Assembly: GCA_937903315.1 (NCBI GenBank)
Contig: CALCZO010000013.1
Location: 1-8,708, forward strand
Origin: an uncultured Alphaproteobacteria bacterium
GTDB lineage: Bacteria > Pseudomonadota > Alphaproteobacteria > Rhizobiales > Beijerinckiaceae
DNA: 8,708 bases
Reading direction: 5' to 3'
In this document: piece after piece, positions 1 to 5,992 of the stretch
Position numbering within the stretch: the first letter of the stretch is position 1
Layout: each line of letters opens with the position of its first letter
Made by a program: the position numbers and the translations under genes
The notes under the pieces: generated by a model
Told to the model about the DNA's origin: nothing
Seen by the model: the letters and a program-made list of their open reading frames with translations, nothing else
Database searches by the model: none

Positions 1-474
1 ATCGTCAAGCGCGCGGCGCGGGTGATGGGCATCGGCATTTCCGAGGACGGGGCCAACGAGATCGCCCGGCGTGCTCGCGGCACGCCGCGCATCTCAGGCC
101 GGCTGCTGCGGCGCGTGCGCGATTTTGCCATCGTCGACGGCGCGCAGTCGATCAGCCGGGCGCTGGCCGACAAGGCGCTCGGGTTTCTCGATGTCGACAC
201 CATCGGGCTCGACCAGATGGACCGCAAATACCTGACCATGGTCGCGGTCAGTTTCGGCGGTGGACCGGTCGGCATCGAGACCATTGCCGCTGCCCTCAGC
301 GAGCCGCGCGATGCGATCGAGGAGATCATCGAGCCGTTCCTGATCCAGCAGGGCTTCGTGCAGCGCACGCCGCGCGGCCGGCTGCTGACGCCGCATGCCT
401 TCCGCCATCTCGGCCTTGCCGAACCCCAGCGGGCCGCCGCCCAGTTCGGCCTGTTCCCCGATACCGATGAGTGA
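1..474 (+). CDS. ruvB: RuvB, Holliday junction branch-migration helicase (3' part)
   Basis: This is the C-terminal 157 residues of RuvB. The reading frame is open from base 1, so the start and the Walker A/B ATPase motifs lie upstream of the window. RuvB forms hexameric AAA+ rings that, with RuvA, drive branch migration of Holliday junctions before RuvC cleavage. Visible signatures are the sensor-2 region (GTPRISGRLLRRVRDFA, about residues 27-43 of the fragment), which contributes an arginine to the ATP site, and the C-terminal winged-helix domain with IEPFLIQQGFVQRTPRGR near the end. The protein ends at TGA 472-474 with the short acidic tail usual for the family. The first in-frame start-like codon (GTG at 22) is internal and is not the gene start. 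The stop overlaps the next gene by 8 bp, so the two are probably translationally coupled. Identity is very secure. Confidence 0.97.
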   Translation: MVKRAARVMGIGISEDGANEIARRARGTPRISGRLLRRVRDFAIVDGAQSISRALADKALGFLDVDTIGLDQMDRKYLTMVAVSFGGGPVGIETIAAALSEPRDAIEEIIEPFLIQQGFVQRTPRGRLLTPHAFRHLGLAEPQRAAAQFGLFPDTDE

Positions 475-835
475 TGACCCCATGCCGATCCGAGATGTTC
501 CCCGCCGCCTGCAAGCCATCGTTGCGCTGATCGACGGCATGATCGAGCAGACCCATGGTCAGGCGTTCGATCATATCCGCGGCAATTTCCTGTATGAGCG
601 GGCGATCGAACGGGTGATCGAGCTGATCGCCGAGGAATCCGAGACGCTGGACGCGGTGCTCGGCCTGCGCCATCCGGGGGCGGAACTGGCGCCGGTGCTG
701 GCTCTATCGGAGAAGCTTCTCGACAACGACTACCGCATCGACACTTATGACATGTGGCAGCTTCTGACCCGCCAGTTGCCGGCGCTCAAGGCGGCGATCG
801 TGCCGATCCTGACCGACTACACCTTCGAGATCTGA
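467..835 (+). CDS. HepT-like (DUF86 family) protein with degenerate RNase motif
   Basis: A 122-residue, predicted all-helical protein. It resembles the HepT-like/DUF86 family, whose active members are toxins paired with MNT nucleotidyltransferase antitoxins. Family-like features are an N-terminal helix (LQAIVALIDGMIEQ, about 15-28), a central helix (YERAIERVIELIAEE, about 43-57) and a C-terminal RIDTYDMWQLLTRQLPALK segment (90-108), which matches the usual xVDxxxxWxxxxxxLPxLK ending. Active HepT proteins carry R-x4-H-x-Y just before that ending. The aligned positions here are Ser81, Asp86 and Asp88, so all three key residues are missing and RNase/toxin activity is unlikely. No MNT gene is adjacent. 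The start is uncertain: ATG 467 overlaps the ruvB stop by 8 bp, ATG 482 is the alternative, and neither has a clear Shine-Dalgarno. Its TGA shares one base with the ybgC ATG. Its role is unknown. The family call is by my own eye alignment and needs a profile search. Confidence 0.8.
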   Translation: MSDDPMPIRDVPRRLQAIVALIDGMIEQTHGQAFDHIRGNFLYERAIERVIELIAEESETLDAVLGLRHPGAELAPVLALSEKLLDNDYRIDTYDMWQLLTRQLPALKAAIVPILTDYTFEI

Positions 836-1269
836 TGGACCCGCACCGGCTCTCCCTGCGCATCTACTACGAGGACACGGATTTCTCCGGCTTTGTCTAC
901 CATGCCCGCTACCTGCACTTTTTCGAGCGCGCGCGGACCGAGATGCTCAGGGCGCTCGGCCATGACCAGCGGGCGATGTTCGCCAATGCCGAGGGGCCGG
1001 AAGCCTTTGTCGTGCGCCGGATGGGCATCGAGTTCATCCGCCCGGCGGTGATGGACGATATCGTCGAGGTCCGCTCGGTGACGACCAGGGTGCAGGGCGC
1101 GACGATGCAGATCGACCAGAGGCTCTATCGCGGCGAGGAGCTGCTGTGTTCGGCCGATGTGCAGGTCGCCTATCTCGTCGGTGGCCGGCCGCGCCGGATG
1201 CCCGATGGATTGCGGGCGTTGTTCGAACGTTCCGCCGGGCTGATGCCGGCTGCGTCAACCAATCCTTAA
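835..1269 (+). CDS. ybgC: YbgC, Tol-Pal-associated acyl-CoA thioesterase
   Basis: A 144-residue single-domain hotdog-fold 4-hydroxybenzoyl-CoA-type thioesterase. YbgC hydrolyses acyl-CoA thioesters in the cytoplasm and is almost always encoded at the head of the tol-pal operon, where it is linked to phospholipid metabolism. The N-terminal signature YYEDTDFSGFVYHARYLHFF (residues 9-28) contains the catalytic Asp of the DTD motif, the VYH turn, and is followed by the E-R-A-R-T-E-M-L helix. This closely matches the enterobacterial protein. Its length is normal for the family. The ATG at 835 shares its A with the stop codon of the preceding gene (TGATG). There is no strong Shine-Dalgarno, so coupled re-initiation is likely. 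A longer open frame upstream of 835 only shadows the HepT-like gene. A 201-bp gap separates ybgC from tolQ. Confidence 0.95.
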   Translation: MDPHRLSLRIYYEDTDFSGFVYHARYLHFFERARTEMLRALGHDQRAMFANAEGPEAFVVRRMGIEFIRPAVMDDIVEVRSVTTRVQGATMQIDQRLYRGEELLCSADVQVAYLVGGRPRRMPDGLRALFERSAGLMPAASTNP

Positions 1270-1470
1270 CCATAGCGGTTGATTGATCGGGAACCCGGCT
1301 TTCCTGCCGGCATTTCGTGTCTGTGCCCTAGTTTCGTCTCAAACCAGCGCCAAAGCCGCCGCCATTGACGCGTGAAGGTTCCCGCTTGGATCCTCCAGCG
1401 CCGACCGGCGAGACAGGCATGTGATGCCCTCATGGACAATCCGGCTTGAAGCCGCAGGAAGGAGCAGCAG
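1270..1470 (+). other. ybgC-tolQ intergenic region, probable tolQ leader
   Basis: This is the largest non-coding stretch in the window, and no strong sigma-70 promoter is visible. The best -35 candidate is TTGACG at 1365-1370, but it has only a poor -10 (TTGGAT at 1386-1391, 15-bp spacer). A small hairpin CCGGC-TTTCCT-GCCGG (1295-1310) lacks a following T-run, so it is not a convincing terminator. A second small hairpin GGCAT-GTG-ATGCC lies at 1416-1428. A strong Shine-Dalgarno (AGGAAGGAG, 1456-1464) serves tolQ. A 16-codon frame from ATG 1424 ends in a TGA that overlaps the tolQ ATG, but nothing shows that it is translated. A separate tol promoter here is plausible from the gap size only. 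Confidence 0.4.
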
Positions 1471-2187
1471 ATGAACGGAACCGAGGCGGCGGGATTTGCC
1501 GAACTCACCCTCTGGGGCATGTTCTGGAACGCGCATTTCGTCGTCAAGCTGGTGATGGTCGGGCTGTTTGCGGCCTCGATCTGGACCTGGGCAATCATCA
1601 TCGACAAGACGTTGCTGTTCATGCGCGTGAAGAAGGCGATGGACCGGTTCGAGGAGGTGTTCTGGTCCGGCCAGAGCCTTGAAGAACTCTATCGCAACCT
1701 GTCGCAGCGCCCGACGAACGGCATGGCGACACTGTTCGTTGCCGCGATGCGGGAATGGAAGCGGGCGTTCGACGGCACCGGCAAGGCGTTCAACTCGCTG
1801 CACGGACGCATCGACAAGGTGCTCGATGTCTCGATCCAGCGCGAGGTCGAGCGGCTGGAAACCAAGCTGTTCATTCTGGCGACGGTCGGCTCCGCCAGCC
1901 CGTTCATCGGCCTGTTCGGCACGGTCTGGGGTATCATGACCTCGTTCCGGTCGATTGCGGCGTCCAAGAACACCTCGCTGGCCGTGGTGGCGCCGGGTAT
2001 TGCGGAAGCGCTGTTTGCCACTGCGATCGGTCTGGTCGCCGCCATTCCGGCGGTGATCGCCTACAACAAGTTCCAGAAGGATCTGACCCGCGCGCAGAGC
2101 CGGCTCGAAAGCTTCGCCGATGAATTCTCGGCCATCCTGTCGCGGCAGATCGACGAACGGGTCGAGCACCCGCGTCAGGTTGCGTGA
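1471..2187 (+). CDS. tolQ: TolQ, proton channel subunit of the Tol-Pal motor
   Basis: A 238-residue inner-membrane protein of the TolQ/ExbB/MotA family. With TolR it forms the proton-conducting stator that energises TolA. Three membrane segments are visible: TM1 at about 22-44, TM2 at about 133-156 and TM3 at about 169-197. A large cytoplasmic loop lies between TM1 and TM2. TM2 carries the family hallmark SPFIGLFGTVWGIM (143-156), and TM3 the GIAEALFATAIGLVAAIPAV stretch (176-195) with the conserved pore-lining small and Thr residues. Length is normal for the family. The ATG at 1471 is fixed by a strong Shine-Dalgarno (AGGAAGGAG) ending 6 bp upstream. Only 9 bp separate its TGA from tolR, so the two are co-transcribed. 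Confidence 0.97.
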   Translation: MNGTEAAGFAELTLWGMFWNAHFVVKLVMVGLFAASIWTWAIIIDKTLLFMRVKKAMDRFEEVFWSGQSLEELYRNLSQRPTNGMATLFVAAMREWKRAFDGTGKAFNSLHGRIDKVLDVSIQREVERLETKLFILATVGSASPFIGLFGTVWGIMTSFRSIAASKNTSLAVVAPGIAEALFATAIGLVAAIPAVIAYNKFQKDLTRAQSRLESFADEFSAILSRQIDERVEHPRQVA

Positions 2188-2196
2188 GGGCAAGCG

Positions 2197-2655
2197 ATGG
2201 CGATGGGAACGCAGCAGGGAGCACAGGGCGGATCGGGGCGACGGCGGCGGGGCGGATCGCGTCACGCGCCGATGGCCGAGATCAACATGACGCCGTTCAT
2301 CGACGTGATGCTGGTGCTGCTGATCATCTTCATGGTTGCCGCGCCGCTGCTGGCGGTCGGCGTGCCGATCGACCTGCCCAAGACCAGTGCCGGGCCGATC
2401 AATGTCGATCAGAAGCCGATCACGGTGTCGATCGACGACAAGGGCCGCGTCTTCGTGCAGGACAACGAGGTGCCGGTCGCCGGGCTGATCGCGCGGCTTC
2501 AGGCCGAGGCCAAGAACGGGATGGACGAGCGCATCTATGTGCGCGGCGCGGCGCGGGTCGATTACGGCAAGGTGGCCGAGGTGCTCGCGCTGCTGAAATC
2601 GGCAGGATTTACCAAAACGGCGCTGATCAGCCAGCCGGCTGACGGCAAGTCCTGA
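2197..2655 (+). CDS. tolR: TolR, stator subunit of the Tol-Pal motor
   Basis: A 152-residue TolR/ExbD protein with a single N-terminal membrane helix (about 33-53) and a periplasmic domain. The hallmark MAEINMTPFIDVMLVLLIIF (26-45) contains Asp36, the membrane aspartate that takes part in proton translocation (Asp23 in E. coli TolR). The cytoplasmic N-terminus is about 13 residues longer than in E. coli, glycine-rich and strongly basic (RRRR at 15-18), consistent with positive-inside topology. The periplasmic domain (about 60-148) shows the usual ExbD-like pattern, including YVRGAARVDYGKVAEVL. The start is ATG 2197, 6 bp after GAGGG (2186-2190), which overlaps the tolQ stop. The second ATG (2203) is less well placed. 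The stop lies 11 bp ahead of the tolA GTG. Confidence 0.97.
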   Translation: MAMGTQQGAQGGSGRRRRGGSRHAPMAEINMTPFIDVMLVLLIIFMVAAPLLAVGVPIDLPKTSAGPINVDQKPITVSIDDKGRVFVQDNEVPVAGLIARLQAEAKNGMDERIYVRGAARVDYGKVAEVLALLKSAGFTKTALISQPADGKS

Positions 2656-2666
2656 GAGGCAGGCGC

Positions 2667-3611
2667 GTGAAACTCACGGCTCGCGAACCGGGAATGGTGT
2701 TCTCGATCGCCCTCCATGCGGGGCTGGTCGCGGTTGCCATCGTCGGTCTGTCGGGGCCGAAGCCGTTTGACGAATTTGCCGAGGCCGTGCCGGTCGATGT
2801 CATCTCCGAGGCGCAGTTCAATGAGCTGACCAAGGGCGATCTCAAGGAAAAGCAGGTTCGCCCGCTCACGCCCGTGCGGGTCGACCGGGTCGCCAAGATC
2901 GAAGAGCAGAAGGACCCCGGCACGGCGAAAACCGATGTGCCGACGCCGCCGCCACCGCCCCTGCGCCCGATGGTGAAGGAGGCGGCCGAGGACCGAGACG
3001 CGGACAGGCCCGCGCCTCCGCCGCCGAAGGTGGCCATTGCGCCGCCGCCGCGGCCCGAGCCACCCAAGGCCGAGCCACCCAAGCCGCAGCCGGCGAAGGT
3101 GCCGCCCAAGGCCGAGCCTGATCCCGTGGAAGATGAGGACCGGCAGGCCGAGATCATCCGCCAGCAGAAGCTGAAGGCGGACAAGGAACGGCGCGAGGCC
3201 GAAGAGGCGCGCAAGGCCGAGGCAGCGCGCAAACAGGCCCAGCAGCAGGCCGAAGCGCAGGCCAAGGCCGAGGCTCAGGCCAAAGCCGACGCGGCGCGCC
3301 GGGCTGAACTCAAGCGCATCGAGGACGAGGCGCGCAAGGCGGAAGAGGCGGAGAAGGCCGCCGAGGCCAAGCGGATCGCCGACGAGAACAACCGCAAGGC
3401 CGCCGAAGCGACGCGCAAGGCTGCCGCAGCGAAAAAGGCGCTGGAAGCCAGGAAGGCCGCCGAGAAGGCGGAATCGGAGACATTGCAGGCCGCCATCCGC
3501 AATCGTCTGCTCGCCTCGCGCGATGCACCGGCCTCGTCAGGCTCGACCGGGCAGAAGGTCACCCAGACCGCCAGCGCCGGCGTCGCCAACGCGACCGGCC
3601 AGCGGCTGTAG
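2667..3611 (+). CDS. tolA: TolA, N-terminal 314 residues (anchor and coiled coil), ends at in-frame amber
   Basis: TolA is the inner-membrane protein that couples the TolQR motor to TolB and Pal across the periplasm. This frame gives domain I, with one membrane helix (about 10-28) carrying the Ser-x3-His pair (Ser13, His17) that contacts TolQR. A proline-rich segment follows (about 93-154, with runs such as TPPPPPLRP and repeated EPPK), then a long Ala/Lys/Glu/Arg helical domain II (about 155-283) that should span the periplasm. It ends in a short Ser/Thr/Gly linker at TAG 3609-3611, and the usual C-terminal domain III is missing from the product. That domain continues in the same frame from 3612 to 3917. 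The start is GTG 2667, with GAGAGG (2654-2659) 7 bp upstream overlapping the tolR stop. If translated as read, the protein could contact TolQR but not TolB/Pal. A single base change, a sequencing error or read-through could each explain it. Confidence 0.9.
   Translation: MKLTAREPGMVFSIALHAGLVAVAIVGLSGPKPFDEFAEAVPVDVISEAQFNELTKGDLKEKQVRPLTPVRVDRVAKIEEQKDPGTAKTDVPTPPPPPLRPMVKEAAEDRDADRPAPPPPKVAIAPPPRPEPPKAEPPKPQPAKVPPKAEPDPVEDEDRQAEIIRQQKLKADKERREAEEARKAEAARKQAQQQAEAQAKAEAQAKADAARRAELKRIEDEARKAEEAEKAAEAKRIADENNRKAAEATRKAAAAKKALEARKAAEKAESETLQAAIRNRLLASRDAPASSGSTGQKVTQTASAGVANATGQRL
3609..3611 (+). other. In-frame amber codon interrupting tolA
   Basis: The TAG falls at codon 315 of a 416-codon tolA frame, between the end of the coiled-coil linker (ATGQRL) and the start of the C-terminal domain (PSDRSHL). 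No frame change occurs, and both flanks read as TolA. A Ser (TCG), Leu (TTG), Gln (CAG), Lys (AAG), Glu (GAG) or Trp (TGG) codon is one substitution away. TAG is also the natural stop of cpoB in this window (6842-6844), so a general reassignment of amber is not supported. I see no hairpin immediately downstream that would suggest programmed read-through. Confidence 0.85.
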
Positions 3612-3917
3612 CCGTCCGACCGCTCCCATCTGATGGGGCTGATCAAGGAGCAGATGGAGCGCTGCTGGAGCGTGACCGGGATGAGCAATCCGGCGGTCAA
3701 GCCGCTGGTGCGGCTGCAACTGTCGCCGACCGGGCATATCGCGGTGCAGCCGGCGCTGGTCAATACCTCCGCCGATCCGGCGTTCCGCGCCATTGCCGAC
3801 AGCGGGATGCGGGCGATCCGGGCCTGTGCGCCCTATCGCATTCCGGCGAAATTCGCCGACAGCTTCCAGGACTGGAAGACCGTGACTGTCAAACTCGACC
3901 CCAGCGACCTTCTCTGA
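3612..3917 (+). pseudogene. tolA: TolA C-terminal domain (domain III), cut off by upstream amber
   Basis: This encodes 101 residues in the same frame as the tolA segment upstream, ending at TGA 3915-3917. It shows the domain III pattern: a first helix with LIKEQMERCW, strands with VRLQLSPTGHI, a helix with DPAFRAIADSGMRAIRAC, then APYRIP and a closing WKTVTVKLDP. The cysteines at C333 (in RCW) and C387 (in RAC; numbering through the amber) correspond to the disulfide pair typical of domain III. This domain binds TolB and Pal in the periplasm. The first internal ATG is 3633, but it has no Shine-Dalgarno, and a product from it would lack any export signal or anchor. It would therefore be useless in the periplasm unless made by read-through. 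The domain shows no other decay, so the interruption is recent, an error, or bypassed. Confidence 0.85.
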
Positions 3918-3928
3918 AGAGCACCGCC

Positions 3929-5254
3929 ATGACCCATGTCCTGTTCACTCCGCCTTGCCTGTCCCGCCGGTCGCTGCTGACCGGCGCGGCTGCCGTTGGC
4001 CTGCTCGCGGCAGGGCCTGCGCGGGCGGAATTGCAGATCACGCTGTCGGGCGGCGATTTCAAGCCGATGCCGATCGCGATCGCCGAATTTGCCGGCGAGG
4101 CGCAGGGCAGCCAGGTCTCGTCGGTGATCACCAACAATCTCAGCCGGTCGGGCATCTTCTCGCCGCTCGAGAGGGCGCGGCATCCGGAAAAGCCGGGGTT
4201 CGACGCAGCGCCCGCCTTCGAGGCATGGCGGTCGGCCGGGGTGCAGGCGCTGGTGACCGGCCGGATCAACCGCGATGGCGGGCGCATCAGGGCCGAGTTC
4301 CGGCTGTGGGACATCGCCACTGGCCAGCAGGCGGTCGGTCAGCAGTACACCACCGATGCCGGGGCATGGCGGCGGGTCGGCCATCTGATCTCGGATGCGG
4401 TGTATTCCAAGGTAACCGGCGAAAAGGGCTTCTTCGACACCCGGATCGTGTTTGTCGACGAGAGCGGGCCGAAGGAGCGGCGGCGCAAGCGTCTGGCGAT
4501 CATGGATCAGGACGGAGCCAATTTCAAAGCACTGTCGACCGGCGATTCCATGGCGCTGACGCCGCGGTTCTCGCCGTCGAGCCAGGAAATCGCCTACATG
4601 TCGTTCACCGACGGGGCCGAGCCGCGCGTCTACATCGTCGATCTTCAGGGCGGTCGACGCGAATCGGTCGGCAACTTCCCCGGCATGAGCTTTTCGCCGC
4701 GCTTTTCGCCGGATGGCAACAGCATCGTCATGAGCCTGCAACAGGGCGGCAACGCCAATATCCACGTGATGGATCTGGGCTCGCACCAGACACGACGACT
4801 GACCAACACCTCGGCCATCGATACCGGCCCGTCGTTCTCGCCGGACGGCAGCCGCATCGCGTTCGAGAGCGATCGCGGCGGTGGTCAGCAGATCTATGTC
4901 ATGGATGCCGGCGGCGGCGGGCAGAAGCGCATTTCCTTTGGCGAAGGACGCTACGGCACGCCGGTGTGGAGCCCCAAGGGCGACTACATCGCGTTCACCC
5001 GCCAGCGCGGTGGCAGCTTCGCCATCGGCGTGATGAAGCCGGACGGATCGGGCGAGCGCATCCTGACCGAGGGCTATCATAACGAGGGCCCGACCTGGGC
5101 GCCGAACGGGCGCTACCTGATGTATTTTTCCGATCAGGGCGCCGGGCCGAAGCTGACGATGGTCGATATCACCGGCCGCGTGAAGGTGCCGGTGCCGACA
5201 CCGGGCTTTGCCTCGGACCCGGCGTGGTCGCCGTTGCTGGGCGAAACCCGCTGA
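3929..5254 (+). CDS. tolB: TolB, periplasmic beta-propeller of the Tol-Pal system
   Basis: A 441-residue exported protein that links TolA to Pal. The N-terminus is a signal peptide with a twin-arginine-like core (SRRSLLT, residues 12-18), a hydrophobic stretch and a probable cleavage after Ala-Arg-Ala 33. Mature protein would begin ELQITLSGG, the strand that TolA uses in homologues. An N-terminal alpha/beta domain (about 34-165) is followed by a six-bladed propeller built of WD40-like repeats. Examples are FSPSSQEIAYMS (214-225), FSPDGNSIVMS (259-269), FSPDGSRIAFES (303-314), WSPKGDYIAFT (347-357) and WAPNGRYLMYFS (390-401). The protein ends in a normal final strand (PAWSPLLGETR). The start ATG 3929 follows GAAGAG (3916-3921), which overlaps the end of tolA. 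Its length is slightly above the usual 430. The gene is fully intact, in contrast to tolA. Confidence 0.97.
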   Translation: MTHVLFTPPCLSRRSLLTGAAAVGLLAAGPARAELQITLSGGDFKPMPIAIAEFAGEAQGSQVSSVITNNLSRSGIFSPLERARHPEKPGFDAAPAFEAWRSAGVQALVTGRINRDGGRIRAEFRLWDIATGQQAVGQQYTTDAGAWRRVGHLISDAVYSKVTGEKGFFDTRIVFVDESGPKERRRKRLAIMDQDGANFKALSTGDSMALTPRFSPSSQEIAYMSFTDGAEPRVYIVDLQGGRRESVGNFPGMSFSPRFSPDGNSIVMSLQQGGNANIHVMDLGSHQTRRLTNTSAIDTGPSFSPDGSRIAFESDRGGGQQIYVMDAGGGGQKRISFGEGRYGTPVWSPKGDYIAFTRQRGGSFAIGVMKPDGSGERILTEGYHNEGPTWAPNGRYLMYFSDQGAGPKLTMVDITGRVKVPVPTPGFASDPAWSPLLGETR

Positions 5255-5260
5255 CGTCAA

Positions 5261-5279
5261 GCAATTGTTCACCAATTGC
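5261..5279 (+). promoter_or_regulatory. Perfect inverted repeat between tolB and pal
   Basis: GCAATTG (5261-5267) and CAATTGC (5273-5279) form a perfect 7-bp stem around a 5-base loop, starting 7 bp after the tolB stop. The arms are AT-rich in a GC-rich region. No T-run follows, so it is not a standard intrinsic terminator. It could be a protein-binding dyad or a weak RNA processing or stabilising hairpin. A weak -35-like TTGACG (5325-5330) lies downstream, but the matching -10 (AATGCT at 5346-5351, 15-bp spacer) is poor. Confidence 0.4.
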
Positions 5280-5353
5280 CATAATGCCGCCATTTCGCCG
5301 CGATTTGGCAAGGTCCGCTTAAGGTTGACGGGTCATTGCTCGTCGAATGCTGA

Positions 5354-5376
5354 GGGCCGGTGTTCAGCCGGATCCC
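5354..5376 (+). promoter_or_regulatory. Hairpin in the pal leader
   Basis: GGGCCGG (5354-5360) can pair with CCGG-AT-CCC (5368-5376) around a 7-base loop, with a 2-base bulge. It lies just ahead of the pal Shine-Dalgarno (GAGGAG, 5381-5386), so it could affect pal translation or mRNA stability. No experiment or conserved family supports it here. Confidence 0.25.
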
Positions 5377-5394
5377 GTTTGAGGAGTTTTGATC

Positions 5395-5907
5395 ATGGGT
5401 TATTCGCTGCCGATGCGCCGGCTGGTCCGGATTGCCGCCGCAGGGCTGGTCGCGCTGTCGCTCGGCGCCTGCGCCAGCAAGACCGATGACGGCGATGGCC
5501 TGCTCGGTGCTCCGGGCAGCCGGGCCGGATCGGCAACGCCGGGGTCGGCGCAGGATTTTGCGGTCAATGTCGGTGACCGGGTGTTCTTCGAGACCGATTC
5601 GTCGGAACTGACGCCGACGGCGGTTGCCACCCTCGACAAGCAGGTGGCCTGGCTCGGCCGCTATCCGCGCTACGCCGTCACCGTCGAAGGCCATGCTGAC
5701 GAACGCGGCACGCGCGAGTACAACTTTGCCCTCAGCGCCCGTCGCGCCGATACGGTGCGCAGCTATCTCACCGCCAAGGGCCTGCCGACGAGCCGGATGA
5801 AGACGATGTCCTTCGGCAAGGAGCGCCCGGTCGCGGTTTGCGACAACATCTCGTGCTGGAGCCAGAACCGCCGCGCGGTGACCCTGCTCAGCGGCGCGGG
5901 GTCCTGA
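5395..5907 (+). CDS. pal: Pal, peptidoglycan-associated lipoprotein
   Basis: A 170-residue outer-membrane lipoprotein that binds peptidoglycan and TolB. The signal peptide has positive residues near the start (MRRLVR) and a lipobox LGAC, giving a lipidated Cys26. A short flexible Gly/Ala/Ser-rich linker (about 27-53) leads to the OmpA-like domain (about 57-167). The peptidoglycan-binding core is VEGHADERGTREYNFALSAR (97-116) followed by RAD. Asp102 and Arg117 are at the positions that hold diaminopimelate in this fold. Cys149 and Cys154 (CDNISCW) could form a disulfide in the last loop. The NRRAV ending is conserved. ATG 5395 is chosen because GAGGAG (5381-5386) sits 8 bp upstream. An in-frame TTG at 5389 is the alternative and is less likely. 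Confidence 0.97.
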   Translation: MGYSLPMRRLVRIAAAGLVALSLGACASKTDDGDGLLGAPGSRAGSATPGSAQDFAVNVGDRVFFETDSSELTPTAVATLDKQVAWLGRYPRYAVTVEGHADERGTREYNFALSARRADTVRSYLTAKGLPTSRMKTMSFGKERPVAVCDNISCWSQNRRAVTLLSGAGS

Positions 5908-5908
5908 A

Positions 5909-5926
5909 GCGGCGCAGTCGTGCCGC
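5909..5926 (+). promoter_or_regulatory. Hairpin directly after the pal stop codon
   Basis: GCGGCGC (5909-5915) pairs with GTGCCGC (5920-5926) as a 7-bp stem with one G-U pair and a 4-base loop, starting one base after the pal stop. No T-run follows, so it is not a classical terminator. Such a hairpin could protect the 3' end of pal mRNA or act as an attenuator before cpoB. This is inference from structure only. Confidence 0.35.
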
Positions 5927-5992
5927 ACAACCATCATGGTCCAGTCAGAATGATCCGGCTATGATGGCAACAGGAGATGGCCCGGAGTGATC

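Noticed and set aside
1295..1310. Intrinsic terminator after ybgC
   Set aside because: The stem is only 5 bp and no T-run follows.
1339..2265. Minus-strand frame of 308 codons opposite tolQ
   Set aside because: The tolQ sequence on the + strand has clear membrane and motif patterns; the antisense product shows none.
2935..3500. Tandem repeat or mobile insertion in tolA
   Set aside because: The repetitive GCC/AAG/GAG-rich and CCG-rich DNA simply encodes the proline-rich and coiled-coil regions normal for TolA.
3600..3632. A frameshift as the cause of the tolA interruption
   Set aside because: The sequences on both sides of the TAG are in the same frame, so a substitution to TAG is enough and no insertion or deletion is needed.
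3633..3917. An independent small gene starting at ATG 3633
   Set aside because: It is in frame with tolA, homology extends upstream of the ATG to 3612, and there is no Shine-Dalgarno or export signal. It is better read as the detached TolA domain III.
3833..5311. Long open frame on the minus strand (492 codons) opposite tolB
   Set aside because: It lies antisense to an unmistakable TolB, reads as Arg/Ala/His-rich low-information protein, and is explained by high GC at third positions.
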